Source: Psychroflexus lacisalsi
Lineage (GTDB): Bacteria > Bacteroidota > Bacteroidia > Flavobacteriales > Flavobacteriaceae
Direction of reading: 5' to 3'
DNA length: 64,000 nucleotides
NCBI RefSeq assembly: GCF_020164495.1
Contig: NZ_JAIQYZ010000002.1
Coordinates: forward strand, 124,001-188,000
In this document: one piece after another, positions 17,203 through 27,085 of the stretch
Layout: each line of letters begins with the position of its first letter
Numbering within the stretch: position 1 is the stretch's first letter
Made by a program: the position numbers and the translations under genes
The notes under the pieces: generated by a model
The model's database searches: none
What the model saw: only the letters and a program-made list of their open reading frames with translations
Told to the model about the DNA's origin: nothing

Positions 17203-18102
17203 TTAGTCATACATATTAAAAACCTCCTCAGCGTTCAAAGTCATTCGCTTGCGCAACTGTTCGGGTTGCATAACTTCAACATCATCTCCAAAAGATCGCA
17301 ATTCCATAAAAAAATCATGAGTGATGTACAATTGAAGTGAGATCCTGAATTCTTCTTCATTATCGATTAAGACTTCTTGTGTATGATGAAGCGGCAAGGT
17401 CTTGATGTACTTCCCCTGAAAAGGTGTAAACGACAAAACTATCTTTTCTGGCGATTTCGCATTAGGCCCAACGACACCAAAACAATATTTGAAATGGGTA
17501 TTGACACTAAAATCTAAAGGCTTCTCAAATTTGGCTTTGGTAATCTCTAAATCTGATAATCGATCAAGGCCGAAACTTTTAGTCAAACCGTCCTTACGGT
17601 CTTTGGCAATCACATACCAGCGGTTTTTAAATTCTTTTAAGGCATAAGGTCCAACCTGACGCTCCGTAACATGATCTTCCCAAAATTTTTGGTGATTAAA
17701 TCTGATCAGCATTTGATTTTTAATCGCATGGAGTAACCCATAAAGATGTTCGGTTCCCTGGGGTTTCCTATTTTCGAAATGAATATGGTCCGAGAGTCGG
17801 TCTGAGACATTGAGAGCATTAAAAATATCAAAAGCTTCCAGCACTCTACCTTTCACATCTGGCTCCTCTTCAAAATCTATGTAGTATTTTTTTAAAGAGA
17901 AATCATATTTGATGTCGATATTAAAAATAGAACTGATATCCTTAAGATCCCGCTGAAAGGTCCGCTTAGATATATTGAAGTCGTAGTCCTGCAACTCAGA
18001 CTCCAGGGCCAACTTGTCCTGAATTTCCTTAAAGGTGGATGGTCGTTTTCTAATGTAGTTGACGATGATATTGTATCTGTTGATAGATTCTTTCTTTGAC
18101 AT
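17203..18102 (-). CDS. WYL-domain transcriptional regulator
   Basis: The 299-residue protein has an N-terminal helix-turn-helix (residues 5-65, with RTFQRDLKDISSIFNI) and a WYL domain (about 125-215) showing YALKEFKNRWYVIAKDR. The C-terminal WCX-like extension follows. WYL proteins sense nucleic-acid ligands or small molecules and often repress defence genes. The start lies 5 bases after the stop of the AAA+ gene, so both are co-transcribed and the regulator may control the pair. The C-terminal RKRMTLNAEEVFNMYD is complete. Confidence 0.85.
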   Translation of the reverse strand: MSKKESINRYNIIVNYIRKRPSTFKEIQDKLALESELQDYDFNISKRTFQRDLKDISSIFNIDIKYDFSLKKYYIDFEEEPDVKGRVLEAFDIFNALNVSDRLSDHIHFENRKPQGTEHLYGLLHAIKNQMLIRFNHQKFWEDHVTERQVGPYALKEFKNRWYVIAKDRKDGLTKSFGLDRLSDLEITKAKFEKPLDFSVNTHFKYCFGVVGPNAKSPEKIVLSFTPFQGKYIKTLPLHHTQEVLIDNEEEFRISLQLYITHDFFMELRSFGDDVEVMQPEQLRKRMTLNAEEVFNMYD

Positions 18103-18107
18103 GCTGT

Positions 18108-19796
18108 TTATGCTTTACTAAAACCGATTTCTACACGTTTATGCGCTAATGTTTCTTCAGAACAAAACATGAGCAAGTTCTCTAAGGAAACCTGTTCACC
18201 GTGAATGATTTCATTGATTTCACTTTTACGAATAATGTTATCGATCTGTCCGCCCGAAAAGTTAAACTTTTCTGCCAGAACGTTACACTCCTTTTTGGAT
18301 AAATTCGGTAATTTCAGTTTCCAGATCTCTGCTCGCACTTCACTTGATGGTGGATTGAACAGAATTTTAAATAAGAACCGTCTTTCGAATGCAGAATCCA
18401 GATTATTAGCCAGGTTGGTCGTGGCGATAAGTATGCCTTGAAAATTTTCAAATTCTTCCAATAAAATATTTTGGATTGCATTTTCTGTTTGCCTGGTATT
18501 TGAGTTTCCTGACGATGTACGTTTCGAGATGATAGCATCAGCTTCATTCAAGAATAATATTGGAGTTTCATCACTCTCATTCATGAAGTCTGTATAATCG
18601 GTGAATATTTTTTTAATCACTTTTTCACTTTCTCCAAACCATTTGGATTTAGACTGGCTGATGTCCACTTTCATGATTTCACGATTGGTTTCTTTTGCTA
18701 TTTGCTTCACCACTTCTGTTTTCCCAGTCCCTGGAGCACCGTGAAGTAATGATATTATTCCTTGAGGCAGGTTCTTCTCTTTGAGTCGGGTTTGGGTCGT
18801 TCTAAATTGAAAAGGTTGTAACACATCCTTTAATAGATAAAGTTGCTTCATTTCCGATGGACTATAAATTAATTTGCGCTCGGGTATGTCTGAAGGCGAA
18901 AGGATGTTGTCCTTATTTTTTTTATTGTTTTGGAATACTGTAATACCACAGTCCTTTAGCATGGTATTGGATACAGAACTTAATTTCATTTCAGTATCAT
19001 TGATGAAATTGGAGGAAATTAATTCTATAAGCTTATGGTTCAAAAGTGAATTTTTACCAACTAACAAGTCCTGCATGTAATTCACTCTATCGGTTGACTT
19101 ATCATAAAATCCCTCCAGAGCCCTGTCTACATCGCAGGATTCTCGACCTGTTATAGTTTTCCATATCAGATAGAAATATAAAACTTTATCAATGAGGCTA
19201 AGCTCAAAATTTTCTAACTTTTGAAGAAGTTTAAAATCTTTATGCTCTTCCAGTAAATCACCAACAAGTTTAAAGAGCTGAAAGCTATTGATTTCTTTTT
19301 CGTCCCGTTTCCTACCCAGTTCATAGATTTCTTGCAGGAACTCAAAAATATCTGTGATTTTACTCTTCACCTCTGGTATTGGTTCATCATTAAGAATGGC
19401 TTCACAAATACTTTCATCTATAGTGAATTGATCATTCGCCCCAGCCACTTTAACCCTATGTCTGGATAATCTTTTATTAAAAATGCCTATTGAATGCAGA
19501 TGAGTAAAATCTTTGTTAAACTCCAAAAGTTTCATAGGATTACAGCCAAAGTACCCAATCATATCATTCAGGTCTACCGTGTCCCCTTTGTAATTTAAAG
19601 TGAACACTATTGCGATAAAAAAAGACTGACTTTTGGACGTACCGAAGTGTTCTGATAAAATATTTAATTCAGTATTAAGTTCATCAAAAAAAGAATCCCT
19701 GAGTTTGCAATCTTCAGCCTTTTCGTAAACTTTTCCAATGCAATCCAGTAGCTTAAATTTTTCTCTTACCTCCATATGTTTTTTTATTTTGAACAA
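18108..19796 (-). CDS. AAA+ ATPase
   Basis: The 562-residue protein has about 300 residues of unrecognised helical N-terminal region. A classical AAA+ module follows: Walker A LLHGAPGTGKTEVVKQI near 351, Walker B ILFLNEADAIISKR near 410 (Asn replaces the usual Asp before Glu), and an arginine-finger region SAFERRFLFKI near 470. It should act as an ATP-driven hexameric remodeller. The first 8 codons include two Met; initiation at 19775 is also possible. It leads a two-gene operon with the WYL regulator. Such pairs are frequent in Bacteroidetes accessory regions; their target is unknown. Confidence 0.85.
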   Translation of the reverse strand: MFKIKKHMEVREKFKLLDCIGKVYEKAEDCKLRDSFFDELNTELNILSEHFGTSKSQSFFIAIVFTLNYKGDTVDLNDMIGYFGCNPMKLLEFNKDFTHLHSIGIFNKRLSRHRVKVAGANDQFTIDESICEAILNDEPIPEVKSKITDIFEFLQEIYELGRKRDEKEINSFQLFKLVGDLLEEHKDFKLLQKLENFELSLIDKVLYFYLIWKTITGRESCDVDRALEGFYDKSTDRVNYMQDLLVGKNSLLNHKLIELISSNFINDTEMKLSSVSNTMLKDCGITVFQNNKKNKDNILSPSDIPERKLIYSPSEMKQLYLLKDVLQPFQFRTTQTRLKEKNLPQGIISLLHGAPGTGKTEVVKQIAKETNREIMKVDISQSKSKWFGESEKVIKKIFTDYTDFMNESDETPILFLNEADAIISKRTSSGNSNTRQTENAIQNILLEEFENFQGILIATTNLANNLDSAFERRFLFKILFNPPSSEVRAEIWKLKLPNLSKKECNVLAEKFNFSGGQIDNIIRKSEINEIIHGEQVSLENLLMFCSEETLAHKRVEIGFSKA

Positions 19797-20027
19797 AAGT
19801 AACTGGAGAGTCGGCCAAATCGTGTCGTAGTCTAACTATTTTTAAGAATTAATAGTCAAGTATTTTTTGAAACTACAAAAGCGGAATTTTGAAGACTAAG
19901 TATAGGTGCCTAAACCAGGTTGGTTCAGATACCTTCTAGCCATTCCTTTTGAGAGAAATTAATAGTGGAAATATCTGTTTATTGAAAAAACTGAAACCTC
20001 TTTTATTGGCAGATCAAAGGAGTTGAA
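19797..20027. other. Gap without gene
   Basis: This stretch of 231 bases separates the AAA+ gene start from the 3' end of the broken nuclease gene. It is AT-rich, and I see no ORF, repeat or clear terminator in it. Confidence 0.5.
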
Positions 20028-21158
20028 TTATGATTTTTTTGAAAGTTCTTCAAAGTAAGGTCCCCATTCTGATAGGTCTGTTTCAGGGTAAAGAAATTTA
20101 ATACTTTCAAGTGTAATTTTAGCGAAATCATTTTTGATGTTTTGAACCACATGCTTCCCTAAAGTTTTAAGCTCTTCTTTAGAGAGTGTGTAGTCTTTCA
20201 TTAGAAAATGACTGTGATGCGAATTTTTCTCACCAGTTTTGTAAATACTCAAATCAAATCCTTTATTTTTTAGGTTTGTTTTTAGCTGGGTCTCTTTTTG
20301 AATGTCTTCTCCGTAGAGTTCAAGTATGAGTGTATATTTAAAATGGCCTGCCAGTAAATCAGCCGTAATTAAAGTAAGGTAAGTACTGAGTTCATTGGGT
20401 GCATCCCAAAATATCTTATGGTTTACACTATTGCCGTAATTATACCAGTTTAGTTCGTTTGCTATAACATTAAATTGAGCATTTAGAAATTCATGAGCCG
20501 CAGCCTCAGTATCTTTTATTTGTATAACTTTTTCGGCATTTTCGAAATAAAATTCAGCAGTTTCATTCATTTTGTAGGATTTTGTTAGCTGTTTAATGGT
20601 ATTGATAAAGTCAGTGATATACATTAGATATTTCCAGTCGATATCAATCAGATCTGGATGAGCTCTGATTTTCTGCATCCACTCCTGATGAGTAATGTTG
20701 ATATAAAGGTCACTTACATGGGTTGGTATGTCATGAGCTTCCAAAGTCAAAAGTATACCTATTTTAGAATCTACATCACCTTCTACACTATCCCAGTAAT
20801 CAAGTAAATCATTATGTACATGGTGATAAATTTTATTTTCAATAATAACTTTATGACCAGAATTCCTATCTTCTTTAAGCATATCTATCCTGCCATTTTT
20901 GTTTGTCGACACTTCAGTTGAAGTGAAAGAATAGAAGAGTTCTAATTTGCGTTCGGTTTTTTATTTAATAATTTCTACAAGGCTTGAAAGAAATAAAATT
21001 TTTACGTCTTTATTATTAGAATTCATAAAGTGAGCGTAAACTACACTATTGGTATTTTCGTGATGCGCTTTGCCTGCTATTTCAAGGAAACCGATTTGGG
21101 TTTTTTCTTCAGGAATATTTGTATTGTAAAGAAAATCTTGTAATTCATTGAGGTTCAT
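20028..21158 (-). pseudogene. PD-(D/E)XK nuclease-like gene interrupted by one in-frame stop
   Basis: Two frames called separately are one gene. The first starts at ATG 21156-21158 (MNLNELQDFLYNTNI) and hits TAA at 20961-20963 after EIIK. The same frame continues without shift as KTERKLELFYSFTSTEV, then GRIDMLK and VIIENKIY, the D and E-x-K of the PD-(D/E)XK nuclease superfamily (PF14281-like). The start and N-terminal part (FLEIAGKAHHENTNS) also fit that family. The region after the stop could be re-started at a GTG (20912), but would then lack the N-terminal helices. The single ochre stop is the only lesion seen, so the mutation may be recent, or it may be a sequencing error. Confidence 0.75.
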
Positions 21159-21160
21159 AT

Positions 21161-21324
21161 GTAGGCTTCCCCATAAATGTAGGCTTCCACATAAATCTTT
21201 GGGAAATAAATCCCCTAAAGAATATATGCCCAGATTTGATGAAGAATTTAAATTCTTCATCAAATCTGACTTAAATAATAATTATTTATCGAACTTTAAG
21301 GTGTCCTAAAAAGGGGAAGCCTAC
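21161..21324. repeat. 164-bp inverted-repeat element (MITE-like)
   Basis: The outer ends are a perfect 12-bp inverted repeat: gtaggcttcccc at 21161-21172 and ggggaagcctac at 21313-21324. A second, subterminal direct copy (gtaggcttcca) lies at 21179-21189. Inside are a 38-bp perfect palindrome and a hairpin at about 21198-21221 (ctttggga / tcccctaaag). The right terminus supplies the TAG stop of the sensor kinase. The left end abuts the start of the nuclease gene. No target duplication is evident. It is either a miniature transposable element or a structured intergenic RNA. Confidence 0.5.
21231..21268. repeat. 38-bp perfect palindrome
   Basis: The left arm of 19 bases (cagatttgatgaagaattt, 21231-21249) is followed with no spacer by its exact reverse complement (21250-21268). 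The centre is ttt|aaa. A loopless perfect palindrome of this length can extrude as a cruciform or act as a strong RNA hairpin. It lies between the 3' end of the kinase gene and the 5' end of the broken nuclease gene and is not followed by a T-run on the minus strand. Confidence 0.85.
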
Positions 21325-24300
21325 AGCTTTTTTTTCAAAATATCCGTTAGAACATTCCATTCTTCTTTTAATTCTTGAAACAATTTAAAGTATGCCTCTT
21401 TGTTTTTTGAAATAATTTCTTTTTCAATATTAATTAGAAGTTCTGAAAATATTCCCCACCTTAGATTCAGTGAAGTTCCTTTTAATGAGTGAGCAATTGT
21501 TTCAGCTTTTTTAAAATCAGGCTTACTAAGTTCTATCTCCAAATCAGAAAGTTTCTTTTCTACATCTTCAATAGCATTAGGTATTAAGAACTCTAAAGTT
21601 TCTAAGTCATCACCTAATTGATAAAGAAGCTCTTTTCGATCAAAATGTTTCAAATCTTTTGCTGAAAATTCATTCTCATTTTGAGTCTTTATTTGTCTGT
21701 TTCCATTTATCAAATATTTGTTTAGAATGGATTCTAACTTACTTGTTTCAATGGGTTTAGTTAAAAAATCATCCATTCCGCTATTAAGCGCCTTATCTTT
21801 TTTATCTATCGAAGCTCCAGCAGTAAGGCCCACAACAATTGTTCTTTTAATATTTTTCTTTGACTCATATTCTCGTAATTTAGAAGTAGCTTCATTACCG
21901 TCCATTTCTGGCATTTGAACATCCATAAATACAAGATCTGGTTTTAGAGAAATAATTTTGTCTAGTGCTACTTTTCCGTTCTCAGCCTTAATTAATTCAA
22001 CATTTGGAATAACACGTTTAATAAGGGAAGAAGCTAAAAGCATATTGTTCAAATTATCTTCCACTATAAGGACTCTAAAAGATGAATAGTTAACGACATT
22101 TGATTTTTCTTTTTTTATTACTTTTTTGATCTTATTATCAACATTTTCTTGAAAATTGCCTTGATGAATACTTGAAAGACAATTTAACAACTCATCCTGT
22201 TTTAGTGGTTTTATGAGTTTGAAGAATATTCCAAGTTCTTTGCTTTTTTTTTCTATTTCTGAATCGTCAGTAAGAGAATGCAAAAGAATAATGGGCGACT
22301 TTTGTGGAGGTAATTTTAGCTTTTCCCTGATCATTTTTACAGTTTCCAAACCATTTAAATATGACATTTGGTATTCACAAAAGATTACATCAAATGCCTC
22401 GTTATTTTCGATTACTTTAAGTGATTCAAAACCATTATCACAAGTTATAGACTTTATGTTCCATGCCTTAAGAATATCTTCTATAATAGTTTTGCTGTTT
22501 TGATTGTCACCAATAATAAGGCATCTTTTGATATTACTTATGTCAATCGCTTTTATTGTTTCGTTGTCTCTAAGTTCAGTTTCTAGAGTAAAATAAAACT
22601 CGCTGCCTTCATCCTCAATAGATTTAACTTCTAGTTTTCCTCCCATTTTTTGAACAAGTTGGTCTGAAATTACCAATCCAAGTCCTGTTCCTCCATACTT
22701 ACGCGTAGTAGAACTATCTGCTTGAGAAAATGCTTTGAACAGCTTCTCTTTTTGAGCATCTGAAATACCAATGCCTGTGTCAAAAACTGAAAATTGTATT
22801 TGGCCAAAATCCCCCTCTCTTTCAAGCAGGGATAGTTTTAGCTCAACCACTCCTTTCTCTGTGAATTTTAAAGCGTTGCTTAATAAATTAGTAAGTATTT
22901 GACGTATCCTAATAGGATCAAGCAAAGCAAACTTTGGTATTTTAGGATCAATACTAATTTTAAGCTTTATATCTTTATTACGGGCCAGAGGTTTTACCAA
23001 ACCCGCTGTCTGCTCAACCAAATCGATTATATCAGTTTCAATTACTTCAATATCTAGTTTACCTGCTTCTATTTTTGAAAAATCAAGTATGTCATTAATA
23101 ATACTCAAAAGACCTAAGCCACTATCATGAATAGTATCAACGTATTGTTTTTGTATTTTGTTGAGTTTAGTACTCTTCAATAATTCTGAGAATCCTATCA
23201 CACAGTTCATTGGAGTGCGAATTTCATGAGACATGTTGGCTAAAAATTCAGATTTAGCTTTATTCGCCCTTTGAGCATCTTCCTTAATTTCTATTAAGTG
23301 TTTTTCAAGTACTTTTCTACTGTTTAGATTAGCAATCATCCCAGCAAAAACATTTAACAACTTCTTGTCTTGTTCTGAGAAAGAATGTTTAGACCTTACA
23401 TAATCGAATCCAACATATCCTGTGCACTGCCTCTCAATCATCATCGGAACTGTAATAATGCTTTTTATACCTTGTGGTTCTAATACTTTTTTGATGTTGT
23501 CATTAGCAGGCAATTGCATTACATCTTCAATATATACTTGAATACCATTTTTATGAGCCTGTATCATACCAGACTTACTTTCATTGGGTATATCTTGTAA
23601 ATTCTCAATCTGGGGATCAATGTTTTTATTACACCACTCATAAGTGTTACTACGGAGATTCTTTTCCCAATCAAAATTAAAAACATAAGCTCTGTCTGCT
23701 GAAACGAATTCTCCAAGCTCTTTTAAAGAACGATTAATTGTGGCATCCACCAAATTAAGAGGTACATTGATATAATTTGATGCACTCTTCATTAAAAGCG
23801 ATTGCATCTCATTAAGCTTTTTTAGTTTGTCTGAAGCTAACTCCTGATCTGTTACATCAGTAATCACTCCAAATAGTTTCGTCATTTTTCCATTTTGAAA
23901 ATTAGGATGTCCAATCGAACGCACCCACTTTTCATTACCTTTAGCCGATATAAACTTACATTTTACGTCATAAGAAATTCCTTCAGAAATTGATTTAGAA
24001 ATAGCATCTGTGATTACTTTTCTGTAGTCAGGATGATAAAAATTAATATCCTTTTCTTTATTGTGATCGAATATTTTTTCAACTTCATAAATTGAATACA
24101 CTTCGTTACTCCAGATGGTTTGACCTGTTTCAATGTCCAATTCCCAAGACCCCGTTTTATTGATTTTCTCTGCCTCTTCGAGTATCGTATTAGTCCTTAA
24201 CAGATTGTCTTTTGTTTTTTCCCTATCTGTTATGTCCATTACAGAGCCGTGCATTTTATATGGCTTACCATTTTCATTAAAAGTAACTTTCCCCCTGGCT

Positions 24301-25013
24301 TTTACTATTCTGACTTCATTATCAGTTGGTCTGATTAAGCGGTGTTTTATATTATAAGGTGCAATATTTTTTAAAGCATTATCGAAGGCATTTTCAATTT
24401 TTTCTCTGTCATCAGGGTGAGAGATGAACATCATTTCATCTTTGCTCATCGTCTCATTTCCTCCAGTAATCTTTTGCCAGCCATCTGAGGTTGTAAATTT
24501 ATTCTCAGGTATAAGAAATTCAAAGCTTCCGGTCTCTGTTAACTCTTCGGATTCCTTAAGTATTGTATTAAATTTAATTAACTCTTGCTCATTTTTTTTG
24601 AATTCTGTGATGTCAATATGAGCGCCTAATACTCGCACAGCTTTTCCATTTTTATCACGTATTGCTTTTCCCCGAGCGTAAATCCAAACAGTAGAACCGT
24701 TCTTGTGTGTATATCTTATTGTTTGCTCGTAGGGAATTAATGGGTTTTCACAATGTTGCCTAACTCTTTCCATTGCAATCTTTAGATCATCCAGATTTAT
24801 TATATTCTGCCAAGCACTTTGTTTATGTGGCATTTCATCTGGACTATAACCCAATATTTCCCAAAATTTTGGGCTCATCCATTCTTCGTCAGGATTATCC
24901 AGATCCCAGTACCAAATACCATCTAATTGTGCCTCCTGGATAAAATCAAAAATGCTTTCATCAGTTTTTATTAGTTCGTAAAGCTCTTTTTTGAGATAAT
25001 TATTGTCTTTCAT
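21321..25013 (-). CDS. Hybrid sensor histidine kinase (PAS-PAS-PAS-GAF-HisKA-HATPase-REC-REC-Hpt)
   Basis: The 1230-residue cytosolic protein has three PAS/PAC units (about 20-395; the first shows WYWDLDNPDEEWMSPKFWEI) and a GAF domain (about 410-575). The dimerisation domain has phospho-His in NMSHEIRTPMNCVIGFSELL (about 598), and the ATP-binding domain ends with GTGLGLVISDQLVQKMGG. Receiver 1 (about 835-955) reads IGDNQ and FDVIFCEYQM, with Glu in place of the phospho-acceptor Asp. Receiver 2 (about 978-1095) is canonical: IVEDNLNN and LVFMDVQMPEMDG. A C-terminal Hpt domain contains AHSLKGTSLNL. Signal and target are unknown, and no response-regulator gene is adjacent. Confidence 0.92.
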   Translation of the reverse strand: MKDNNYLKKELYELIKTDESIFDFIQEAQLDGIWYWDLDNPDEEWMSPKFWEILGYSPDEMPHKQSAWQNIINLDDLKIAMERVRQHCENPLIPYEQTIRYTHKNGSTVWIYARGKAIRDKNGKAVRVLGAHIDITEFKKNEQELIKFNTILKESEELTETGSFEFLIPENKFTTSDGWQKITGGNETMSKDEMMFISHPDDREKIENAFDNALKNIAPYNIKHRLIRPTDNEVRIVKARGKVTFNENGKPYKMHGSVMDITDREKTKDNLLRTNTILEEAEKINKTGSWELDIETGQTIWSNEVYSIYEVEKIFDHNKEKDINFYHPDYRKVITDAISKSISEGISYDVKCKFISAKGNEKWVRSIGHPNFQNGKMTKLFGVITDVTDQELASDKLKKLNEMQSLLMKSASNYINVPLNLVDATINRSLKELGEFVSADRAYVFNFDWEKNLRSNTYEWCNKNIDPQIENLQDIPNESKSGMIQAHKNGIQVYIEDVMQLPANDNIKKVLEPQGIKSIITVPMMIERQCTGYVGFDYVRSKHSFSEQDKKLLNVFAGMIANLNSRKVLEKHLIEIKEDAQRANKAKSEFLANMSHEIRTPMNCVIGFSELLKSTKLNKIQKQYVDTIHDSGLGLLSIINDILDFSKIEAGKLDIEVIETDIIDLVEQTAGLVKPLARNKDIKLKISIDPKIPKFALLDPIRIRQILTNLLSNALKFTEKGVVELKLSLLEREGDFGQIQFSVFDTGIGISDAQKEKLFKAFSQADSSTTRKYGGTGLGLVISDQLVQKMGGKLEVKSIEDEGSEFYFTLETELRDNETIKAIDISNIKRCLIIGDNQNSKTIIEDILKAWNIKSITCDNGFESLKVIENNEAFDVIFCEYQMSYLNGLETVKMIREKLKLPPQKSPIILLHSLTDDSEIEKKSKELGIFFKLIKPLKQDELLNCLSSIHQGNFQENVDNKIKKVIKKEKSNVVNYSSFRVLIVEDNLNNMLLASSLIKRVIPNVELIKAENGKVALDKIISLKPDLVFMDVQMPEMDGNEATSKLREYESKKNIKRTIVVGLTAGASIDKKDKALNSGMDDFLTKPIETSKLESILNKYLINGNRQIKTQNENEFSAKDLKHFDRKELLYQLGDDLETLEFLIPNAIEDVEKKLSDLEIELSKPDFKKAETIAHSLKGTSLNLRWGIFSELLINIEKEIISKNKEAYFKLFQELKEEWNVLTDILKKKL

Positions 25014-25461
25014 ATTACACCTCTAGCATTTTTTGAAAAATATTATCAAATAAAGTTAAATCTTTTTTAAAAACTATTCTTCGGAAAGATTACTTCAAAT
25101 CAAAATTCGTTTGATTTAATGTTTACACATAGAATTAAGAATCGGTAGCTAAAGATAAATTCAGTTTGTTTTTTGAGCTTATTAGTTTGTCAAAAAACGA
25201 ATAAAACCTAGTGAGTATAAGTTTATATTCTAATTCGTGGGATTCTCTTTCAAAAAATATATTAGTGTTGAGACACTTGTTTATCGAAACTAATCATAGA
25301 CTGACGATTTTTATAGTCCTGGATTTTAGAGAAAATAAAAGCAATGTCTTTTTAAATGGGCGTTGTATGCAATAAATGAAAGCCTTAGTTTTGAAGGATA
25401 ATTTAAAATAATGGAGACTACATAGATTTATGTTTTATCCTTTTACATAGCCTAGAAGAAT
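25014..25461. other. Divergent intergenic region
   Basis: This 448-base gap separates the start of the sensor kinase (minus) and the ATP-grasp gene (plus), so it must hold both promoters. It is AT-rich. I found no complete TTG-N19-TAnnTTTG promoter, no ORF and no repeat in it. Confidence 0.5.
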
Positions 25462-26625
25462 ATGATACTTATAGACCACCCGTATATTTCAGATTTTCTA
25501 CTTAGAACAATTAAGGAAAATAATTTTGAAATTGTTTCTACTCAGGAAGCAAGATCATTGATCCGAGATGATGCTATGAATTGGATTTCTGAGCATGAAG
25601 CAAAGCATAAACTGCTCAACACTGCAAATCCTCTTCTTTATACCAATTCTGAAAATTCGTTGAAATGGATTTTCGATAATCTAAAAGGAACTGACTTACC
25701 TGACCAGATCAAATTATTTAAGGACAAATTCAAATTTAGAGAACTGATCCAGGATATCTTCCCTGATTTTATATTTAGGAAAATCAAAATCGATGAAATC
25801 CAAAGCCTTGATATCGATGCCTTAAAACTACCCTTTGTTATTAAGCCTTCCTTAGGTTTTTTCAGCATTGGAGTTCAGATTATTCATACCAAATCTGACT
25901 GGCATTTTGCTCAAAAAAAATTGACCTATGATAATCTAAAGAGCATTTATCCAAAAGAGGTGATGGATGCATCTACTTTTATCATAGAAGAATACATAGA
26001 AGGAGAAGAATTTGCCATCGATGCCTATTTTAATAACGAAGGAGGAGTCGTTGTTCTCAATATTATGCACCATGTGTTTTCGTCTAGAACAGATGTTAGT
26101 GATAGGCTCTACTCGACTTCTCAAAATATCATTCGCAGTTACAAAGAAAGTATTGAAAAGTTTTTAAGTCCCATAGGTGATAAAGCTGGTTTGAAAAACT
26201 TTCCCTTACATCTGGAGGTGAGAATTGATGAACGAGGAACCATAAGACCTATTGAAATCAATCCACTACGCTTTGGAGGCTGGTGTACGACAGCAGACCT
26301 TTCCTGGTATGCTTTTAAATTCAATTCATACCAGTATTTCATTCAGAATAAGAAACCTGATTGGGATGAAATATTTAAAGACAAAAAAGATGAGATCCAT
26401 AGTATTGTTTTACTAAACAATAATTCAGGTATCAAGCCTTCTGAAATCTGTTATTTTGATTTTGAAAAGCTTCAACAAGATTTAGAACATATTCTAGTCA
26501 TCAGAGAATTAGATTATAATAAATATCCTGCATTTGGGATCGTATTTACTGAGACCAGTCAAGACAATAAAAAAGAACTAAAAGAGATTCTAAACTCTGA
26601 TTTGGGAAAGTATATAAGACAATAA
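25462..26625 (+). CDS. ATP-grasp domain protein
   Basis: The 387-residue protein shows ATP-grasp landmarks. A lysine strand, PFVIKPSLGFFSIGVQII (about 119-136), is followed by the adenine-binding FIIEEYIEGEEFAIDAYF (about 172-190), and the Mg-binding end is LHLEVRIDERGTIRPIEINP (about 250-270). Such enzymes ligate a carboxylate to an amine or thiol through an acyl phosphate. The late Arg-Phe-Gly-Gly-Trp (NPLRFGGWC) follows the metal site. The substrate is not readable, and no peptide or biosynthesis genes adjoin it. It stands alone between two gene-free gaps. Confidence 0.8.
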   Translation: MILIDHPYISDFLLRTIKENNFEIVSTQEARSLIRDDAMNWISEHEAKHKLLNTANPLLYTNSENSLKWIFDNLKGTDLPDQIKLFKDKFKFRELIQDIFPDFIFRKIKIDEIQSLDIDALKLPFVIKPSLGFFSIGVQIIHTKSDWHFAQKKLTYDNLKSIYPKEVMDASTFIIEEYIEGEEFAIDAYFNNEGGVVVLNIMHHVFSSRTDVSDRLYSTSQNIIRSYKESIEKFLSPIGDKAGLKNFPLHLEVRIDERGTIRPIEINPLRFGGWCTTADLSWYAFKFNSYQYFIQNKKPDWDEIFKDKKDEIHSIVLLNNNSGIKPSEICYFDFEKLQQDLEHILVIRELDYNKYPAFGIVFTETSQDNKKELKEILNSDLGKYIRQ

Positions 26626-27085
26626 TAGATAGACACTAAATGTTAGAAATTAGAAATAAAATGGCTTGATATCAAACCTCCAGCTCATCAAACTCTACTC
26701 TTTCCATGATTTCTTCCACATCAGGATTTTCTTTGGAACTAAAGAAATCGGTGCTTGCGGGATAATAATCCAGTTATTACTAAAGCATATTCAACAGCCT
26801 TCTAACCAAAATAGCCTCAGGAAATAGAATTTATCAATCTGAATTAATAAGTAATTACTGACTTCTATTTTATTATAGCCAAAAACTGAATAGATATTGA
26901 TATTTATCTGGCCTTCTAGATAAAACAACTACTAAACTATATGAAATTACTGTTCACTTCACTATGCAATTTGTGATTGGAAAATTATGAAATACTAACT
27001 TTCGCCTTTAGAGTTAAACATGTAGCGAAATCAACTATAGGAAAAAACCCTATTACATAATAATTCCCTTATAATTTAAATTTTT
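26626..27085. other. Gap with a possible gene remnant
   Basis: There is no intact gene. On the minus strand, 26672-26773 reads as 33 sense codons then TGA, with protein-like text (LDYYPASTDFFSSKENPDVE, then EIMERVEFDELEV). Two stops lie immediately upstream, so it may be the last piece of a decayed gene. The rest is AT-rich and shows nothing. Confidence 0.35.

Noticed and set aside
21159-21263. N-terminal extension of the nuclease frame from the ATG at 21263
   Set aside because: It would translate through the palindrome and the inverted repeat; family resemblance begins only at the ATG at 21158.
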